64,000 nt of DNA from Xanthomarina sp. F2636L (GCF_026410195.1 NZ_JAPMLM010000061.1:145400-209399), one strand, 5' to 3'; counted from the stretch's first letter, positions 1 to 8,670 are shown. Numbers and translations: made by a program. The notes: generated from the letters alone by a model not told the origin.

Positions 1-454
1 CTACGGTATCACTTTTAGAAACAGATATAGATTTAATAATCCCATCTCTAGGAGCTGTAAGTGCATTTTCCATTTTCATGGCTTCAAGAATTAAAAGCAC
101 ATCATCTTCTTTCACTTCTTGTCCAACCTTTACATGGATATCTAAAATCAATCCAGGCATAGGCGCTTTAATGTCGTTGACCATTTTTGAAGCGCCAACT
201 TCAAAGCCCATATCTTTAATTAGCAGGTCTAAGTCGTTAAATACGTCGATATTATACGTGTTATTATTAACCTTTACTTGATATGTTTTTGTGTTAAAAT
301 CGGATGAGATGATGTCACATTTATAAGATTTGTTTTCTTGTAGAACATGATATTCTGATGAAGAAACTGTTATAGCATCAAGTTTAGAAACCTCTTCTGA
401 AGTGATGTCAAAATCGAATGCTTTATTCACATTCACTTTGTATGATTGATTCAT
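1..454 (-). CDS. Biotin carboxyl carrier protein of an acyl-CoA/pyruvate-type carboxylase (partial, C-terminus off window)
   Basis: Translation from the ATG at 454 gives 151 residues and runs off the left edge. The last third is a biotinyl/lipoyl domain with the signature EAMKME; the biotin-accepting lysine is about residue 127. An APMPG turn precedes it, as in biotin carriers of acyl-CoA carboxylases. The first ~75 residues are a low-similarity linker. Only about ten C-terminal residues should be missing. In this group such carriers usually sit beside a carboxylase and a carboxyltransferase subunit, which would lie left of the window. The swinging biotin arm carries CO2 between those subunits. 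Whether the substrate is propionyl-CoA, methylcrotonyl-CoA or pyruvate cannot be told here. Confidence 0.88.
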   Translation of the reverse strand, partial: MNQSYKVNVNKAFDFDITSEEVSKLDAITVSSSEYHVLQENKSYKCDIISSDFNTKTYQVKVNNNTYNIDVFNDLDLLIKDMGFEVGASKMVNDIKAPMPGLILDIHVKVGQEVKEDDVLLILEAMKMENALTAPRDGIIKSISVSKSDTV

Positions 455-611
455 ATAGTTTTATTTGAAGTTGTAAATATAAGGATTTATGAGGAGTGTT
501 AAATTCTAAATCCTAAAAACTAAATTCCAATAATTAGTCTCAGTTTTCAGGGGCGGTTATCAGCCTCAGTCTCATCTTTTTGAAGAGAAGGGTTGTGAGA
601 AAGTACTACCT

Positions 612-1286
612 TTAAACCTTAAAAAATGAATTCTTCTGATGAGCTTTAATAGCTTTTTTAGACAGATATAAGCCAAGACCAAGGGATACAAAAGCGCCAA
701 TCCAAATTCCCGGAATAAAATCTATAAACAAGAAGAAATCGTAAGCTCCATGAAATAATACCGCCAGAAAAAGACCTAATAAGTTATATTTAGAAGGGTG
801 TTTGGTAAATTTTGCCTTTCCCATAAAATAGCCCATAAGGACTCCAAAAGTAGCATGAGCCGGAACTGCTGTAAAGGCTCTTAATAAAGCAACTTGATAG
901 CCACCTTCAATAACATACATGATGTTTTCTGTGGCCGCAAATCCCATAGAAACCATAACGGCATACATAATGCCATCATAGGGTTCGTTAAATTCTTTAT
1001 TGGGTTGGGCAAAAAAACGGACAATAATGTACTTGCTAAATTCTTCTATAACAGCCACTACAAGAAAGGCTTTAAAGAATTGCTGTATAACGCTAAATTC
1101 ATCATTAAGGGTTATCACAGCATCGGAACCATAATATAAAATAGTGGCAATTAAAATACTTACAATAGCGCCAAGCAAAAAGTTATATAGCAATAATCTT
1201 CTAGGCTCTTTTTCGTATTCATCTTTGCAATATATGTATAGAATGATGGCGAGAACAGGTGCAATGGCAGCTAGGAGTAGGTTCAT
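612..1286 (-). CDS. PrsW family intramembrane metalloprotease
   Basis: A 224-residue polytopic membrane protein with about seven hydrophobic segments. The family motifs are in order: EE at residues 81-82 (EEFSK), a glutamate at 120 (FAATEN), H144 (PAHA) and HxxxD at 179-183 (LFHGAYD). PrsW proteins are membrane-embedded metalloproteases; in Bacillus, PrsW makes the first cut in an anti-sigma factor. The substrate here is unknown, and no anti-sigma gene is adjacent. The upstream NUDIX gene is 18 bases away on the same strand, so the two may be co-transcribed. Confidence 0.85.
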   Translation of the reverse strand: MNLLLAAIAPVLAIILYIYCKDEYEKEPRRLLLYNFLLGAIVSILIATILYYGSDAVITLNDEFSVIQQFFKAFLVVAVIEEFSKYIIVRFFAQPNKEFNEPYDGIMYAVMVSMGFAATENIMYVIEGGYQVALLRAFTAVPAHATFGVLMGYFMGKAKFTKHPSKYNLLGLFLAVLFHGAYDFFLFIDFIPGIWIGAFVSLGLGLYLSKKAIKAHQKNSFFKV

Positions 1287-1304
1287 AAAGCTAAAATAAT
1301 AAAA

Positions 1305-1856
1305 TTATATCTGTTGAAGAATATGCTTAAAAACAATTTTATAATATGTTTTATTTGAGGCCACAAAATGATTGTTTTCTTCAGTGAATTGTAGCAGTTC
1401 TTCAAACTTTATTCGACTAATTAGTTTTAAGTTTTCAACTTCATCTTTTTGAGGTTTTAACTCACTGATATCTGTTGTCAATTCAGTTATAAACGTATGA
1501 TGAAATTCATTGTCGATGATCCCATTGTCATAACTTTGAAAACAAGGGAAGACTCCAATTTTGTTTAAATCAGTTTCTGAAATAGTCAAACCAATTTCCT
1601 CTTGAGTTTCTCTAATGGCAGCTTCTTCAATAGTTTCGCCAGCATCTACATGGCCGGCAACAGAGACATCCCAAAGTAAAGGACAAATAGATTTTGTAGC
1701 AGCACGTTGCGCTAATAAAATTTGCCCATCACGGGTGTAAAACCAAATATGAGCCGTATTGTGGTAAAGTCCTTTTCTGTGGATTTCAGACTTTAATGCT
1801 GTTTTTCCCGTTGGTTCTCCGGTTTCTGTTACAATATCTATAAGTTCTTCAGTCAT
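1305..1856 (-). CDS. NUDIX hydrolase, isopentenyl-diphosphate-isomerase-like
   Basis: A 183-residue protein with a complete NUDIX box at residues 68-90: G-x5-E, x7, then RETQEEIGL, matching GX5EX7REUXEEXGU. The N-terminal ETGEPTGKTA...HRKGLYHNTAHIWF resembles the YfcD/IPP-isomerase-like branch that hydrolyses nucleoside-diphosphate-type substrates. The exact substrate is unknown. The start is the only plausible ATG, four bases after the T-run of a terminator hairpin that ends the upstream M42 gene. Expression must therefore come from read-through or from a promoter within or very near that hairpin. Confidence 0.85.
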   Translation of the reverse strand: MTEELIDIVTETGEPTGKTALKSEIHRKGLYHNTAHIWFYTRDGQILLAQRAATKSICPLLWDVSVAGHVDAGETIEEAAIRETQEEIGLTISETDLNKIGVFPCFQSYDNGIIDNEFHHTFITELTTDISELKPQKDEVENLKLISRIKFEELLQFTEENNHFVASNKTYYKIVFKHILQQI

Positions 1857-1859
1857 ATT

Positions 1860-1888
1860 AAAAAAAGCCTCCTATTATAGAGGCTTTA
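1860..1888 (-). terminator. Rho-independent terminator of the M42 peptidase gene
   Basis: Arms 1864-1871 and 1880-1887 (AAAGCCTC / GAGGCTTT) form an 8-bp stem. On the minus strand it is followed by a run of seven Ts. It lies between the M42 stop (1923) and the NUDIX start (1856). Confidence 0.75.
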
Positions 1889-1922
1889 TTTTTATTAAAA
1901 GTTTATAAATGTCGCTTAGCGA

Positions 1923-3011
1923 CTATTTAAAATATGAAAACGTTTCTCCGTCTTCTATTTTTAGTAGCGTTTCGTAAATTAATTTAATCACGTTCTCCAC
2001 ATCGTCTCTATGAACCATTTCTACTGTGGTGTGCATATAACGTAGTGGTAAAGAAATTAATGCCGAAGCTACGCCACCGTTGCTATAAGCAAAAGCATCT
2101 GTATCTGTACCTGTAGCTCTCGAAAGGGCAGAACGTTGAAAAGGAATTTTCTTTTCTTCAGCAGTATCTGTAATTAAATCTCTTAGTTTTTGTTGTACAG
2201 CAGGAGCATATGCTACTACAGGACCTAAACCAAGCTCTAAATGACCTTCTTTTTCCTTTTTGATCATAGGAGTTGTTGTGTCATGTGTGACATCTGTTAC
2301 AATAGCCACATTTGGTTTGATGGTTTGAGTAATCATTTCTGCACCACGTAAACCAATTTCTTCCTGTACCGAATTGGTAATATATAAACCAAAAGGAAGT
2401 TCCTTCTTGTTTTCTTTTAGTAACCGAGCGACTTCAGCAATCATAAAACCACCCATTCTGTTGTCTAAAGCGCGACAAACAAATTTGTCACCGTTTAGTA
2501 TATGGAACTCATCTGGGTATGTTATAACACATCCTACATGAATGCCCATTTTTTCCACTTCAGCCTTGTCTTTAGCTCCCACGTCTATGGTAATATTGTC
2601 TGGTTTTGGTGCTTCTTCTTTAGATTTATTTCTGGTGTGGATAGCTGGCCAGCCAAAAACACCTTTTACAATACCATTCTTTGTATGAATATTCACGATT
2701 TTACTGGGCGCAATCTGGTGGTCACTACCTCCATTTCTAATTACATAAATCAAACCGTTATCTGTAATATAGTTTACGTACCAGGAAATTTCATCGGAAT
2801 GTCCTTCAATAACCACCTTGTATTTTGCTTTCGGATTGATAACGCCAACAGCCGTACCATAGGTGTCTGTAATAAATTCATCCACATAAGGTTCTAGATA
2901 ATTCATCCAGATTTTTTGCCCTTCCCACTCGTATCCGGTTGGTGAGGCATTGTTTAAATATGTTTCTAAAAAATCCAATGATTTTTTGTTTAAAATGCTC
3001 TTTTTTGCCAT
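1923..3011 (-). CDS. M42 family metallopeptidase (glutamyl/PepA-type aminopeptidase)
   Basis: At 362 residues it has the usual length for M42 co-catalytic zinc aminopeptidases. Visible motifs: EGHSDE at residues 69-74 (first zinc histidine H71), CRALDNRMGG near 180 (bridging aspartate), QEEIGLRGA near 217 (catalytic base and zinc glutamates), TDVTHD near 240, and MHTTVEMVHRDD near 330 (last zinc histidine). The product is a cytoplasmic tetrahedral aminopeptidase that trims peptides. It is divergent from the DUF4294 gene, a neighbour often seen in Flavobacteriia. Confidence 0.93.
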   Translation of the reverse strand: MAKKSILNKKSLDFLETYLNNASPTGYEWEGQKIWMNYLEPYVDEFITDTYGTAVGVINPKAKYKVVIEGHSDEISWYVNYITDNGLIYVIRNGGSDHQIAPSKIVNIHTKNGIVKGVFGWPAIHTRNKSKEEAPKPDNITIDVGAKDKAEVEKMGIHVGCVITYPDEFHILNGDKFVCRALDNRMGGFMIAEVARLLKENKKELPFGLYITNSVQEEIGLRGAEMITQTIKPNVAIVTDVTHDTTTPMIKKEKEGHLELGLGPVVAYAPAVQQKLRDLITDTAEEKKIPFQRSALSRATGTDTDAFAYSNGGVASALISLPLRYMHTTVEMVHRDDVENVIKLIYETLLKIEDGETFSYFK

Positions 3012-3168
3012 GTTAAATTATTTTGCACTAAAATAATAATATTAATAGTATTTTAAGGTTAATGCTTTGGTAAATTATTAATTTTACCAATGTTTTGGAA
3101 CGATTTTGGATTCAACTATTTAAAAATAAACATGGTGACCTGACATTCGGGATTCATGTAAAATAAAT

Positions 3169-3831
3169 ATGAAAAAACTAGTTTACCTACTTTTATGTTT
3201 GCCTTTATTTGCCCATGCTCAGATAGATTCTCTTGATACGGAAAACTCTGATGTGGAATATATCTTTTTTGAGGGAGATACCATTCCTCATACTGCTATT
3301 AATTTAAATGAAGTATTGTTGCTGCATAAACTTAAATTCGATAGCAACCAGGACAGAAAACGCTACTTAATTTTAAGACGAAAAACCATAAAAGTCTATC
3401 CATACGCTAAATTGGCGGCCGAACGCTTGGAGTCTTTAAACGAGCGTATGGCTTCTATTAAAAAGAAAAGCGATCAAAAAAAATATGCTCGGATTATTCA
3501 AACTTATATCGAAGATGAATTTGCTGAAGAACTCAAGAAGTTAACCAGAACAGAAGGTCAGATCTTAGTAAAACTTATATACAGACAAACGGGAGAAACC
3601 ACCTTCGATTTAATAAAACGTTTACGAAGTGGCTGGCGTGCTTTTTGGTTTAATAGTACAGCAAACTTGTTCAACATATCTTTAAAGGAAGTTTACGATC
3701 CCGAGAATGTTAAAGAAGATTATTTAATAGAAGATGTTCTACAACGTAATTTTCAAAGTGGAAAGCTAGAACGACAAGACGCTGCCATCAAATTTGACTT
3801 TTTAGAACTTACCCAAAAATGGCTAAAATAA
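3169..3831 (+). CDS. DUF4294 domain-containing exported protein
   Basis: 220 residues starting with a signal peptide (MKKLVYLLLCLPLFAHAQ, cleavage after AHA). The body is charged and helical; the conserved core KVYPYAKLAAERL... and GQILVKLIYRQTG...LRSGWRAFWFN is typical of DUF4294. Its function is unknown; the signal peptide implies a periplasmic or outer-membrane-associated location. The 3' end overlaps the next gene by 13 bases in another frame, so the two are translationally linked. The family assignment is from recall of its conserved motifs. Confidence 0.8.
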   Translation: MKKLVYLLLCLPLFAHAQIDSLDTENSDVEYIFFEGDTIPHTAINLNEVLLLHKLKFDSNQDRKRYLILRRKTIKVYPYAKLAAERLESLNERMASIKKKSDQKKYARIIQTYIEDEFAEELKKLTRTEGQILVKLIYRQTGETTFDLIKRLRSGWRAFWFNSTANLFNISLKEVYDPENVKEDYLIEDVLQRNFQSGKLERQDAAIKFDFLELTQKWLK

Positions 3832-4463
3832 AAGATCCGCATACACAAACCTTAGCTGAAGAGCGCCTCAATGCCTTAACTCATGGAGTAGGTGCTGTAA
3901 TGGGAATTGCAGCCTTAGTTTTGCTTATAGTTTTTAATACAGGTAAAACCGACTGGAGTTTGTTTAGTGTTATAATTTACGGACTTTCAATTATTATTTT
4001 GTTTAGTTCTTCCACCTTATATCATGCAGTTCAAGCCGAGAAGCAAAAGCATTATTTCCGTATTATTGATCATATTAGTATTTACCTGTTAATTGCTGGA
4101 ACCTATACGCCAGTAGCTTTAATTGCTCTGGAACAAAGTAAAGGTTGGCCAATATTCTGGGTGGTATGGGGAATTGCGTTATTAGGTTTGGTCTTGAAAT
4201 TGTTTTTTACTGGAAAATTTGAGCTTTTTTCAGTATTACTTTATCTCATTATGGGATGGCTAATTGTTATAGACTTTTCTAATCTGGCAGATTACGTAGG
4301 AACTAATGGAACTTTGCTTCTATTTGCGGGAGGTTTGTTTTATACCTTAGGTATTGTTTTTTATGCCGTTCATAAAATACCTTATAACCATGTTATTTGG
4401 CATTTATTTGTGCTTGGAGGTGCAATTTGCCACTTTTTACTGGTGTTTTTTTATGTGATATAG
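3819..4463 (+). CDS. PAQR / hemolysin III family membrane protein
   Basis: 214 residues, seven predicted membrane helices. Family landmarks: EERLNALTHGVGA at the N-terminus, SSTLYHA near 65, DHISIYLLIAGTYTP near 88-102, and the C-terminal HVIWHLFVLGGAICH with the metal-type histidines. Bacterial PAQR proteins (YqfA/TrhA) act in membrane homeostasis; the hemolysin name is historical. The start overlaps the end of the DUF4294 gene. Its stop is one base from the stop of the convergent DUF4833 gene. Confidence 0.9.
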   Translation: MAKIKDPHTQTLAEERLNALTHGVGAVMGIAALVLLIVFNTGKTDWSLFSVIIYGLSIIILFSSSTLYHAVQAEKQKHYFRIIDHISIYLLIAGTYTPVALIALEQSKGWPIFWVVWGIALLGLVLKLFFTGKFELFSVLLYLIMGWLIVIDFSNLADYVGTNGTLLLFAGGLFYTLGIVFYAVHKIPYNHVIWHLFVLGGAICHFLLVFFYVI

Positions 4464-4464
4464 G

Positions 4465-5010
4465 TTATTTGTCTAAATAATATTTTTCACTCACTTCTTT
4501 TAGTGAATGAAAATCTTTCCCTTCAAATAGAATATAATCTGCTTCTACATGAATTACAGAAAAATTATTTTTTAGCTTGACAAAAATTCTGTCTAATATT
4601 AATTTTTGATTATTTATGGTTATATAAACAATAGGTTTTGAATTTGAATCTAGGGTTAGGAAAAAAGGCCTTGTTTTATTAGCGGCAAGATACATTTCAA
4701 AAAGATTATTAGAGATGTAATTGGTGGATAAACCATAAGCCATATGCTTTTGAAGTCTGGTTAAAGGCCTTATGACACCTCCTTCTGTATACACTATTCT
4801 ATATTCTTTTATAGGATTTTCTATGTCTATTGAATCATTTTTTAGTTGGGCATCATACACAAACGTATTGTGATTATTACTGTGTTGAATATAAAAAAGT
4901 CTTGTAGGTGTTTTGTTAGGTATTGGATAGCTTTCTTGCCCAAAAACATAAGTTGTTGATGAAAACAATATTAAAATAATACCATATATTTTTAAGAGTA
5001 AGTTTTTCAT
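4465..5010 (-). CDS. DUF4833 domain-containing exported protein
   Basis: 181 residues with an N-terminal signal peptide ending at VFGQ. The core LFYIQHSNNHNTFVYDAQ...PIKEYRIVYTEGG...LQKHMAYG fits my memory of DUF4833, a Bacteroidota family of unknown function. The mature part is predicted mostly beta. It is convergent with the PAQR gene. The molecular role is unknown; an envelope location is inferred only from the signal peptide. Confidence 0.7.
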   Translation of the reverse strand: MKNLLLKIYGIILILFSSTTYVFGQESYPIPNKTPTRLFYIQHSNNHNTFVYDAQLKNDSIDIENPIKEYRIVYTEGGVIRPLTRLQKHMAYGLSTNYISNNLFEMYLAANKTRPFFLTLDSNSKPIVYITINNQKLILDRIFVKLKNNFSVIHVEADYILFEGKDFHSLKEVSEKYYLDK

Positions 5011-5071
5011 ATTTAAACGTAATTAAACCAACTTTCTCAATACCTATTTTTATTTGGTAAATCGGTAAAGT

Positions 5072-5500
5072 TTATGCCCTAATAATATCTTGATACTCTA
5101 TAAAGAAAGCTTCTAATTTGCTCATAGTCTCATTAAAAAATTCCATGGTTATACGCCATGATTTTATATTATGAATAGAGACTGGAGCGTCTAAAAGCAC
5201 ATATACTCTAGAAATTTCTTTCCCATTTTCCAAAAAATATTCTTCTTCAAAAATAGCTTCAGGTAAAAAATCATCTTTAAGAATGGATTTTAAGGCCAAT
5301 AGCTTTCCCCAATGGTTAATTCTACCTTCTAAGTCGTCTTCGAGGTCTAAAGCAACTAAAGCTGTTTTGGTATCAAAATGAAATTTAAGACTAAGGCCTT
5401 TTATTTTTGTATCGTATAAAATCCATTTTCTAGGAAAGGACTTACCAAAACTGGTCCAAAATTCTTGTTTTAATAATCTAGATTCCTCTTTGCTGAACAT
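5072..5500 (-). CDS. DUF4268 domain-containing protein
   Basis: 142 residues, cytoplasmic, no membrane segment. The opening EFWTSFGKSFPRKWILYDTKIKGLSLKF and the middle LDLED...LLALKSIL match the stand-alone DUF4268 family, common in Bacteroidota and related in fold to domains found in some restriction-type proteins. No catalytic motif is evident in this short form. A 171-base gap upstream, up to the ZIP stop, holds only AT-rich sequence. Function is unknown. Confidence 0.7.
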   Translation of the reverse strand: MFSKEESRLLKQEFWTSFGKSFPRKWILYDTKIKGLSLKFHFDTKTALVALDLEDDLEGRINHWGKLLALKSILKDDFLPEAIFEEEYFLENGKEISRVYVLLDAPVSIHNIKSWRITMEFFNETMSKLEAFFIEYQDIIRA

Positions 5501-5671
5501 GATTAAAAGTGGTTAGCGGATAGTGAATAGAAAGTTGATAAAGACTAAATATAATTAAAAAAAGATTAAAGCAATAACTAAAATACAACTGCTTAATTAA
5601 GAGGTTTTTATATAATAATATTCACACTTTTCCTAAAGTAAATAAACTGTAAATATTAGCTGTCTAATTTA

Positions 5672-6346
5672 TTATATCATATACGCTATAGCTACTCCAA
5701 AAAATATGGCTAGTAATTTCGATAAATTAAACTTATGTCCTTCGCTGCTTTCAAACAAAATAACCGTTGAAATATGAAAAAAGATACCAATTACTACAGC
5801 ATTTATTAAATAAATATAGCTTTCGGGAATGGAAGAACTATTCGATATAAAAGTACCAAGAGGCGTCATGGCAGCAAAGAATATTAGAAAGCCAGCAATC
5901 TGCATTTTACTGTAATTAGATTGTACCAAAAAGCTGGTTATTAATGTAGCAATTGGAATTTTATGAATTAAAACACCATAAACCATATCGTTGTGTTGGT
6001 GGATTGGAAAGCCTTCCAGAAAACTATGAATACACAAACTGATAAACAACAACCAAGGAAACTGGGTATTGTCCTTATGAATATGAATGTGTCCATGTTC
6101 GGCACCTTTAGAGAAAAACTCTAAAATTATTTGTAACAGAATTCCAAACATGATAAACAAACCGGTCTTTTTAGCTTCCATATGATGGTAAACTTCCGGT
6201 AGCAAGTCGAATAATGTTAAAGCCAATAAAAAAGCGCCACTAAAAGAGAGTAGGAGTCTAGTAAACAGACTTCGTTTTTGCTTTAAAACCAAAACAATTA
6301 AAGCGCCAAGAACGACTGCAAATACTGGTAATAAGTATTGTTTCAT
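5672..6346 (-). CDS. ZIP family divalent metal transporter
   Basis: 224 residues, about eight membrane helices. A histidine-rich loop (GAEHGHIHIHKD, near residues 87-98) sits between helices 3 and 4. The metal-site helices carry HSFLEGFPI near 107 and HKIPIATLI near 128, the two conserved ZIP motifs. It likely moves zinc or another divalent metal into the cytoplasm. A hairpin (TCCCGAAA/TTTCGGGA, 6363-6379) lies just upstream of the start. The methyltransferase gene upstream is on the same strand, 71 bases away. Confidence 0.87.
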   Translation of the reverse strand: MKQYLLPVFAVVLGALIVLVLKQKRSLFTRLLLSFSGAFLLALTLFDLLPEVYHHMEAKKTGLFIMFGILLQIILEFFSKGAEHGHIHIHKDNTQFPWLLFISLCIHSFLEGFPIHQHNDMVYGVLIHKIPIATLITSFLVQSNYSKMQIAGFLIFFAAMTPLGTFISNSSSIPESYIYLINAVVIGIFFHISTVILFESSEGHKFNLSKLLAIFFGVAIAYMI

Positions 6347-6417
6347 ATATGTTTTTCACGAATCCCGAAATTTTCGGGAGAAATCTTAATATTAATTAGT
6401 CACTTACAAAATACAGG

Positions 6418-7149
6418 TTATTTAAAAACCATAATCAAGCGTTCAGATGTGTTTTTATGGAATTTATTCAATTTATAATCCCCAAAAATATCTAATAAAT
6501 AAACTCCAGCCTGTTCAAAAAGCTGTTCAAAATCATTTAGAGTAAAGGCTTTTACCCGTTCTTGAAAACTAAAGGTTTTACCTTTATCTTTAAAAGATAT
6601 GTCTTTATATAAATAGCCGTCTTTAACATAACGTTTTTGGTGAAAGTCAATGCTTTCAACTGTTTTAATATCTTCAGTTACTAAATTGTTTAATACAAAA
6701 TCGATATTCATAAAATCGATAACGCCAAAACCGTACTCATTTAAATCGGCATGTATGGCCTCAATGGTTCGTAAATTATCAATCTCTTCCTCAAAATAAC
6801 CAAAACTTGTAAACAGATTAAAAACAGCATCAAATTTTTTATCGTAAGGTTTGCACATATCATGTACCTCAAAATGTAAATTGTCTTTCTCAAATTGTTT
6901 CGCGTAAGCAATGCTATTTTCAGATAAATCTACTCCGGTAACATCATACCCTAAAGAGCTTAAATACAGAGAGTGTCTTCCTTTTCCACAAGCCAAATCT
7001 AGAATTTTTCCATGTTCTGGCAGGTTTAAATAATTGGTAAGATTATCCATAAACATCTGCGCTTCCTCATGATCTCTGTCTTTATATAAAATATGGTAAT
7101 ATGGTGTGTCAAACCACGAAGCATACCATTGTGTTGTATTTTTTGTCAT
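6418..7149 (-). CDS. Class I SAM-dependent methyltransferase
   Basis: 243 residues. Motif I (ILDLACGKGRHSLYLSSLG) begins near residue 49, followed by the motif II acidic residue in VTGVDLS near 72, then FDAVFNLFTSFGYF near 108. This is a small-molecule type Rossmann methyltransferase of the Methyltransf_25/11 group. The substrate is unknown. No pathway neighbour points to one; ZIP lies downstream and a divergent RNA methyltransferase upstream. Confidence 0.85.
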   Translation of the reverse strand: MTKNTTQWYASWFDTPYYHILYKDRDHEEAQMFMDNLTNYLNLPEHGKILDLACGKGRHSLYLSSLGYDVTGVDLSENSIAYAKQFEKDNLHFEVHDMCKPYDKKFDAVFNLFTSFGYFEEEIDNLRTIEAIHADLNEYGFGVIDFMNIDFVLNNLVTEDIKTVESIDFHQKRYVKDGYLYKDISFKDKGKTFSFQERVKAFTLNDFEQLFEQAGVYLLDIFGDYKLNKFHKNTSERLIMVFK

Positions 7150-7326
7150 ATAAACTTCCCTAAACCAGGGAGGATTTTTATTTGGGGGTTACTCCACTAC
7201 GTTGTCACTCCGTAGAGTCAGGCTTTCGCAAGTCGCTTTTTTATTTTATAAAACGATAAAATAAAAAGAGCTCCAACAATTGCTCAATCCTTAACCCAAT
7301 TAATTTAAGTTGCCACAAAAATACTG
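7150..7326. other. Structured divergent intergenic region
   Basis: It holds an AGGGAGG/CCTCCCT-like hairpin next to the methyltransferase start (about 7157-7173), a CTACG...CGTAG dyad (about 7196-7215) and a perfect 12-bp inverted repeat with arms 7238-7249 and 7256-7267 (TTTTTATTTTAT / ATAAAATAAAAA). The last could terminate transcription on either strand, yet both flanking genes point away from it. No gene is evident. Confidence 0.4.
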
Positions 7327-7334
7327 TATTTTTG
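7327..7334 (+). promoter_or_regulatory. Candidate -7 promoter box of the THUMP methyltransferase gene
   Basis: TATTTTTG fits the Bacteroidota TAnnTTTG consensus, 20 bases before the ATG at 7355. A TTG lies at 7310-7312, but the 14-base spacing is short. The box falls inside the longer reading frame starting at 7310, which supports the later start. Confidence 0.5.
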
Positions 7335-7354
7335 CATTCTATTTAATATCTACA

Positions 7355-8512
7355 ATGGAGAATAATTTTAAAATGGTTGCCAAAACTTTATTTGGCTTTG
7401 AAGAATTACTTGCAAAAGAGCTTACTCAACTTGGAGCACAAGATGTTAAGATTGGTGTTAGAAACGTTAGTTTTACTGGTGATAAAGGCTTTATGTATAA
7501 GGCAAACTTGGGGTTGCGTACAGCTATTAAAATCTTAAAGCCTATTGAAACATTTAAAGTGCGCAACGAACAAGATTTGTACGATAAGATTTATAAAATG
7601 TCCTGGGAGAACTATTTAAAGCCAACAGGAACTTTGGCTGTAGATGCAACAATTAATTCGACAGTTTTTACACATTCTCTTTATATAGCTCAAAAAACCA
7701 AAGATGCTATTGTAGATAAATTTAGAGAAACTTCAGGGCAAAGACCTAATGTAGATTTAAAGTTTCCTGATTTAAAAATTAATGTTCATATAGATAGAGA
7801 GGTTTGTAATATTTCTTTAGATTCTTCGGGAGATTCACTACATAAACGAGGCTATAAAACAGCAACTAATATTGCTCCAATAAACGAGGTCCTTGCTGCT
7901 GGAATGGTCATGCTTTCTGGCTGGGACGGGCAATCTGATTTTATGGATCCTATGTGTGGTAGTGGCACTATTTTAGCCGAAGCAGCTATGATTGCCTGTA
8001 ATATTCCACCTAATTTAATGCGAAAAGAATTTGCATTTGAACGTTGGGCAGATTGGGATGTAGAATTATTTGAAAAAATAGAAGAATCGCTTTTAAGTAA
8101 AACTAGAGATTTTCACTATAAAATAATGGGTTATGATAAATCTCCAAGTGCTGTTGAAAAAGCTAAGGATAATATTAAAAACGCCCACCTTGAAGAGTTT
8201 ATAAGTATTCAACACGAAGATTTTTTCAAGACTCAAAAGGCTGGAGAACACAAGTTACATATGGTATTTAATCCGCCTTATGGCGAACGTTTAGATATTG
8301 ATATGGAAGAGTTCTATAAAAATATTGGTGATACGCTTAAGCAAGGATATCCTGGAACAGATGCATGGTTTATTACTTCAAATTTAGAAGCCTTAAAACA
8401 TGTTGGCTTGCGTCCTTCAAGAAAAATTCACTTGGTAAACGCCAAATTGGAAGCGCGTTTGGTTAAGTATGTTATGTATGAAGGAAGTAAAAAAGCAAAA
8501 TTTAATGATTAG
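7355..8512 (+). CDS. THUMP-domain class I SAM-dependent RNA methyltransferase (RlmL-N/YpsC type)
   Basis: 385 residues from the ATG at 7355. The frame is open from 7310, but the upstream part overlaps the candidate promoter and adds no domain sequence. An N-terminal THUMP RNA-binding domain (about residues 30-150) is followed by a Rossmann methyltransferase with MDPMCGSGT at about 197 and NPPYGERL at about 306. This NPPY motif marks exocyclic-amine N-methylation of guanine. By family it probably makes m2G in 23S rRNA (RlmL/YpsC group), but a tRNA target cannot be excluded. A tandem heptamer repeat begins four bases after the stop. Confidence 0.88.
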   Translation: MENNFKMVAKTLFGFEELLAKELTQLGAQDVKIGVRNVSFTGDKGFMYKANLGLRTAIKILKPIETFKVRNEQDLYDKIYKMSWENYLKPTGTLAVDATINSTVFTHSLYIAQKTKDAIVDKFRETSGQRPNVDLKFPDLKINVHIDREVCNISLDSSGDSLHKRGYKTATNIAPINEVLAAGMVMLSGWDGQSDFMDPMCGSGTILAEAAMIACNIPPNLMRKEFAFERWADWDVELFEKIEESLLSKTRDFHYKIMGYDKSPSAVEKAKDNIKNAHLEEFISIQHEDFFKTQKAGEHKLHMVFNPPYGERLDIDMEEFYKNIGDTLKQGYPGTDAWFITSNLEALKHVGLRPSRKIHLVNAKLEARLVKYVMYEGSKKAKFND

Positions 8513-8516
8513 AATT

Positions 8517-8558
8517 GGTTATCGGTTATCGGTTATCGGTTATCGGTTATCGGTTATC
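8517..8558. repeat. Tandem repeat, six perfect copies of GGTTATC
   Basis: Six uninterrupted head-to-tail copies of a 7-bp unit, starting four bases after the methyltransferase stop. The array lies between two convergent genes. The unit length rules out a coding repeat. Confidence 0.97.
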
Positions 8559-8670
8559 GTTTGAGTTCTTTTTAAAGAAGGTTCAACATCAGAAATCCGT
8601 TAAAACTTGGCAATATTTAAAGGCGGTGTTTGCTCCAATTTTAACTTCATTTACTAATAGAACATATTTT

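Noticed and set aside
7310..7354. 15-residue N-terminal extension of the THUMP methyltransferase
   Set aside because: It overlaps a -7 box, and family similarity begins after the ATG at 7355.
8517..8558. Possible CRISPR array
   Set aside because: Units are 7 bp with no spacers, and no cas gene is present.
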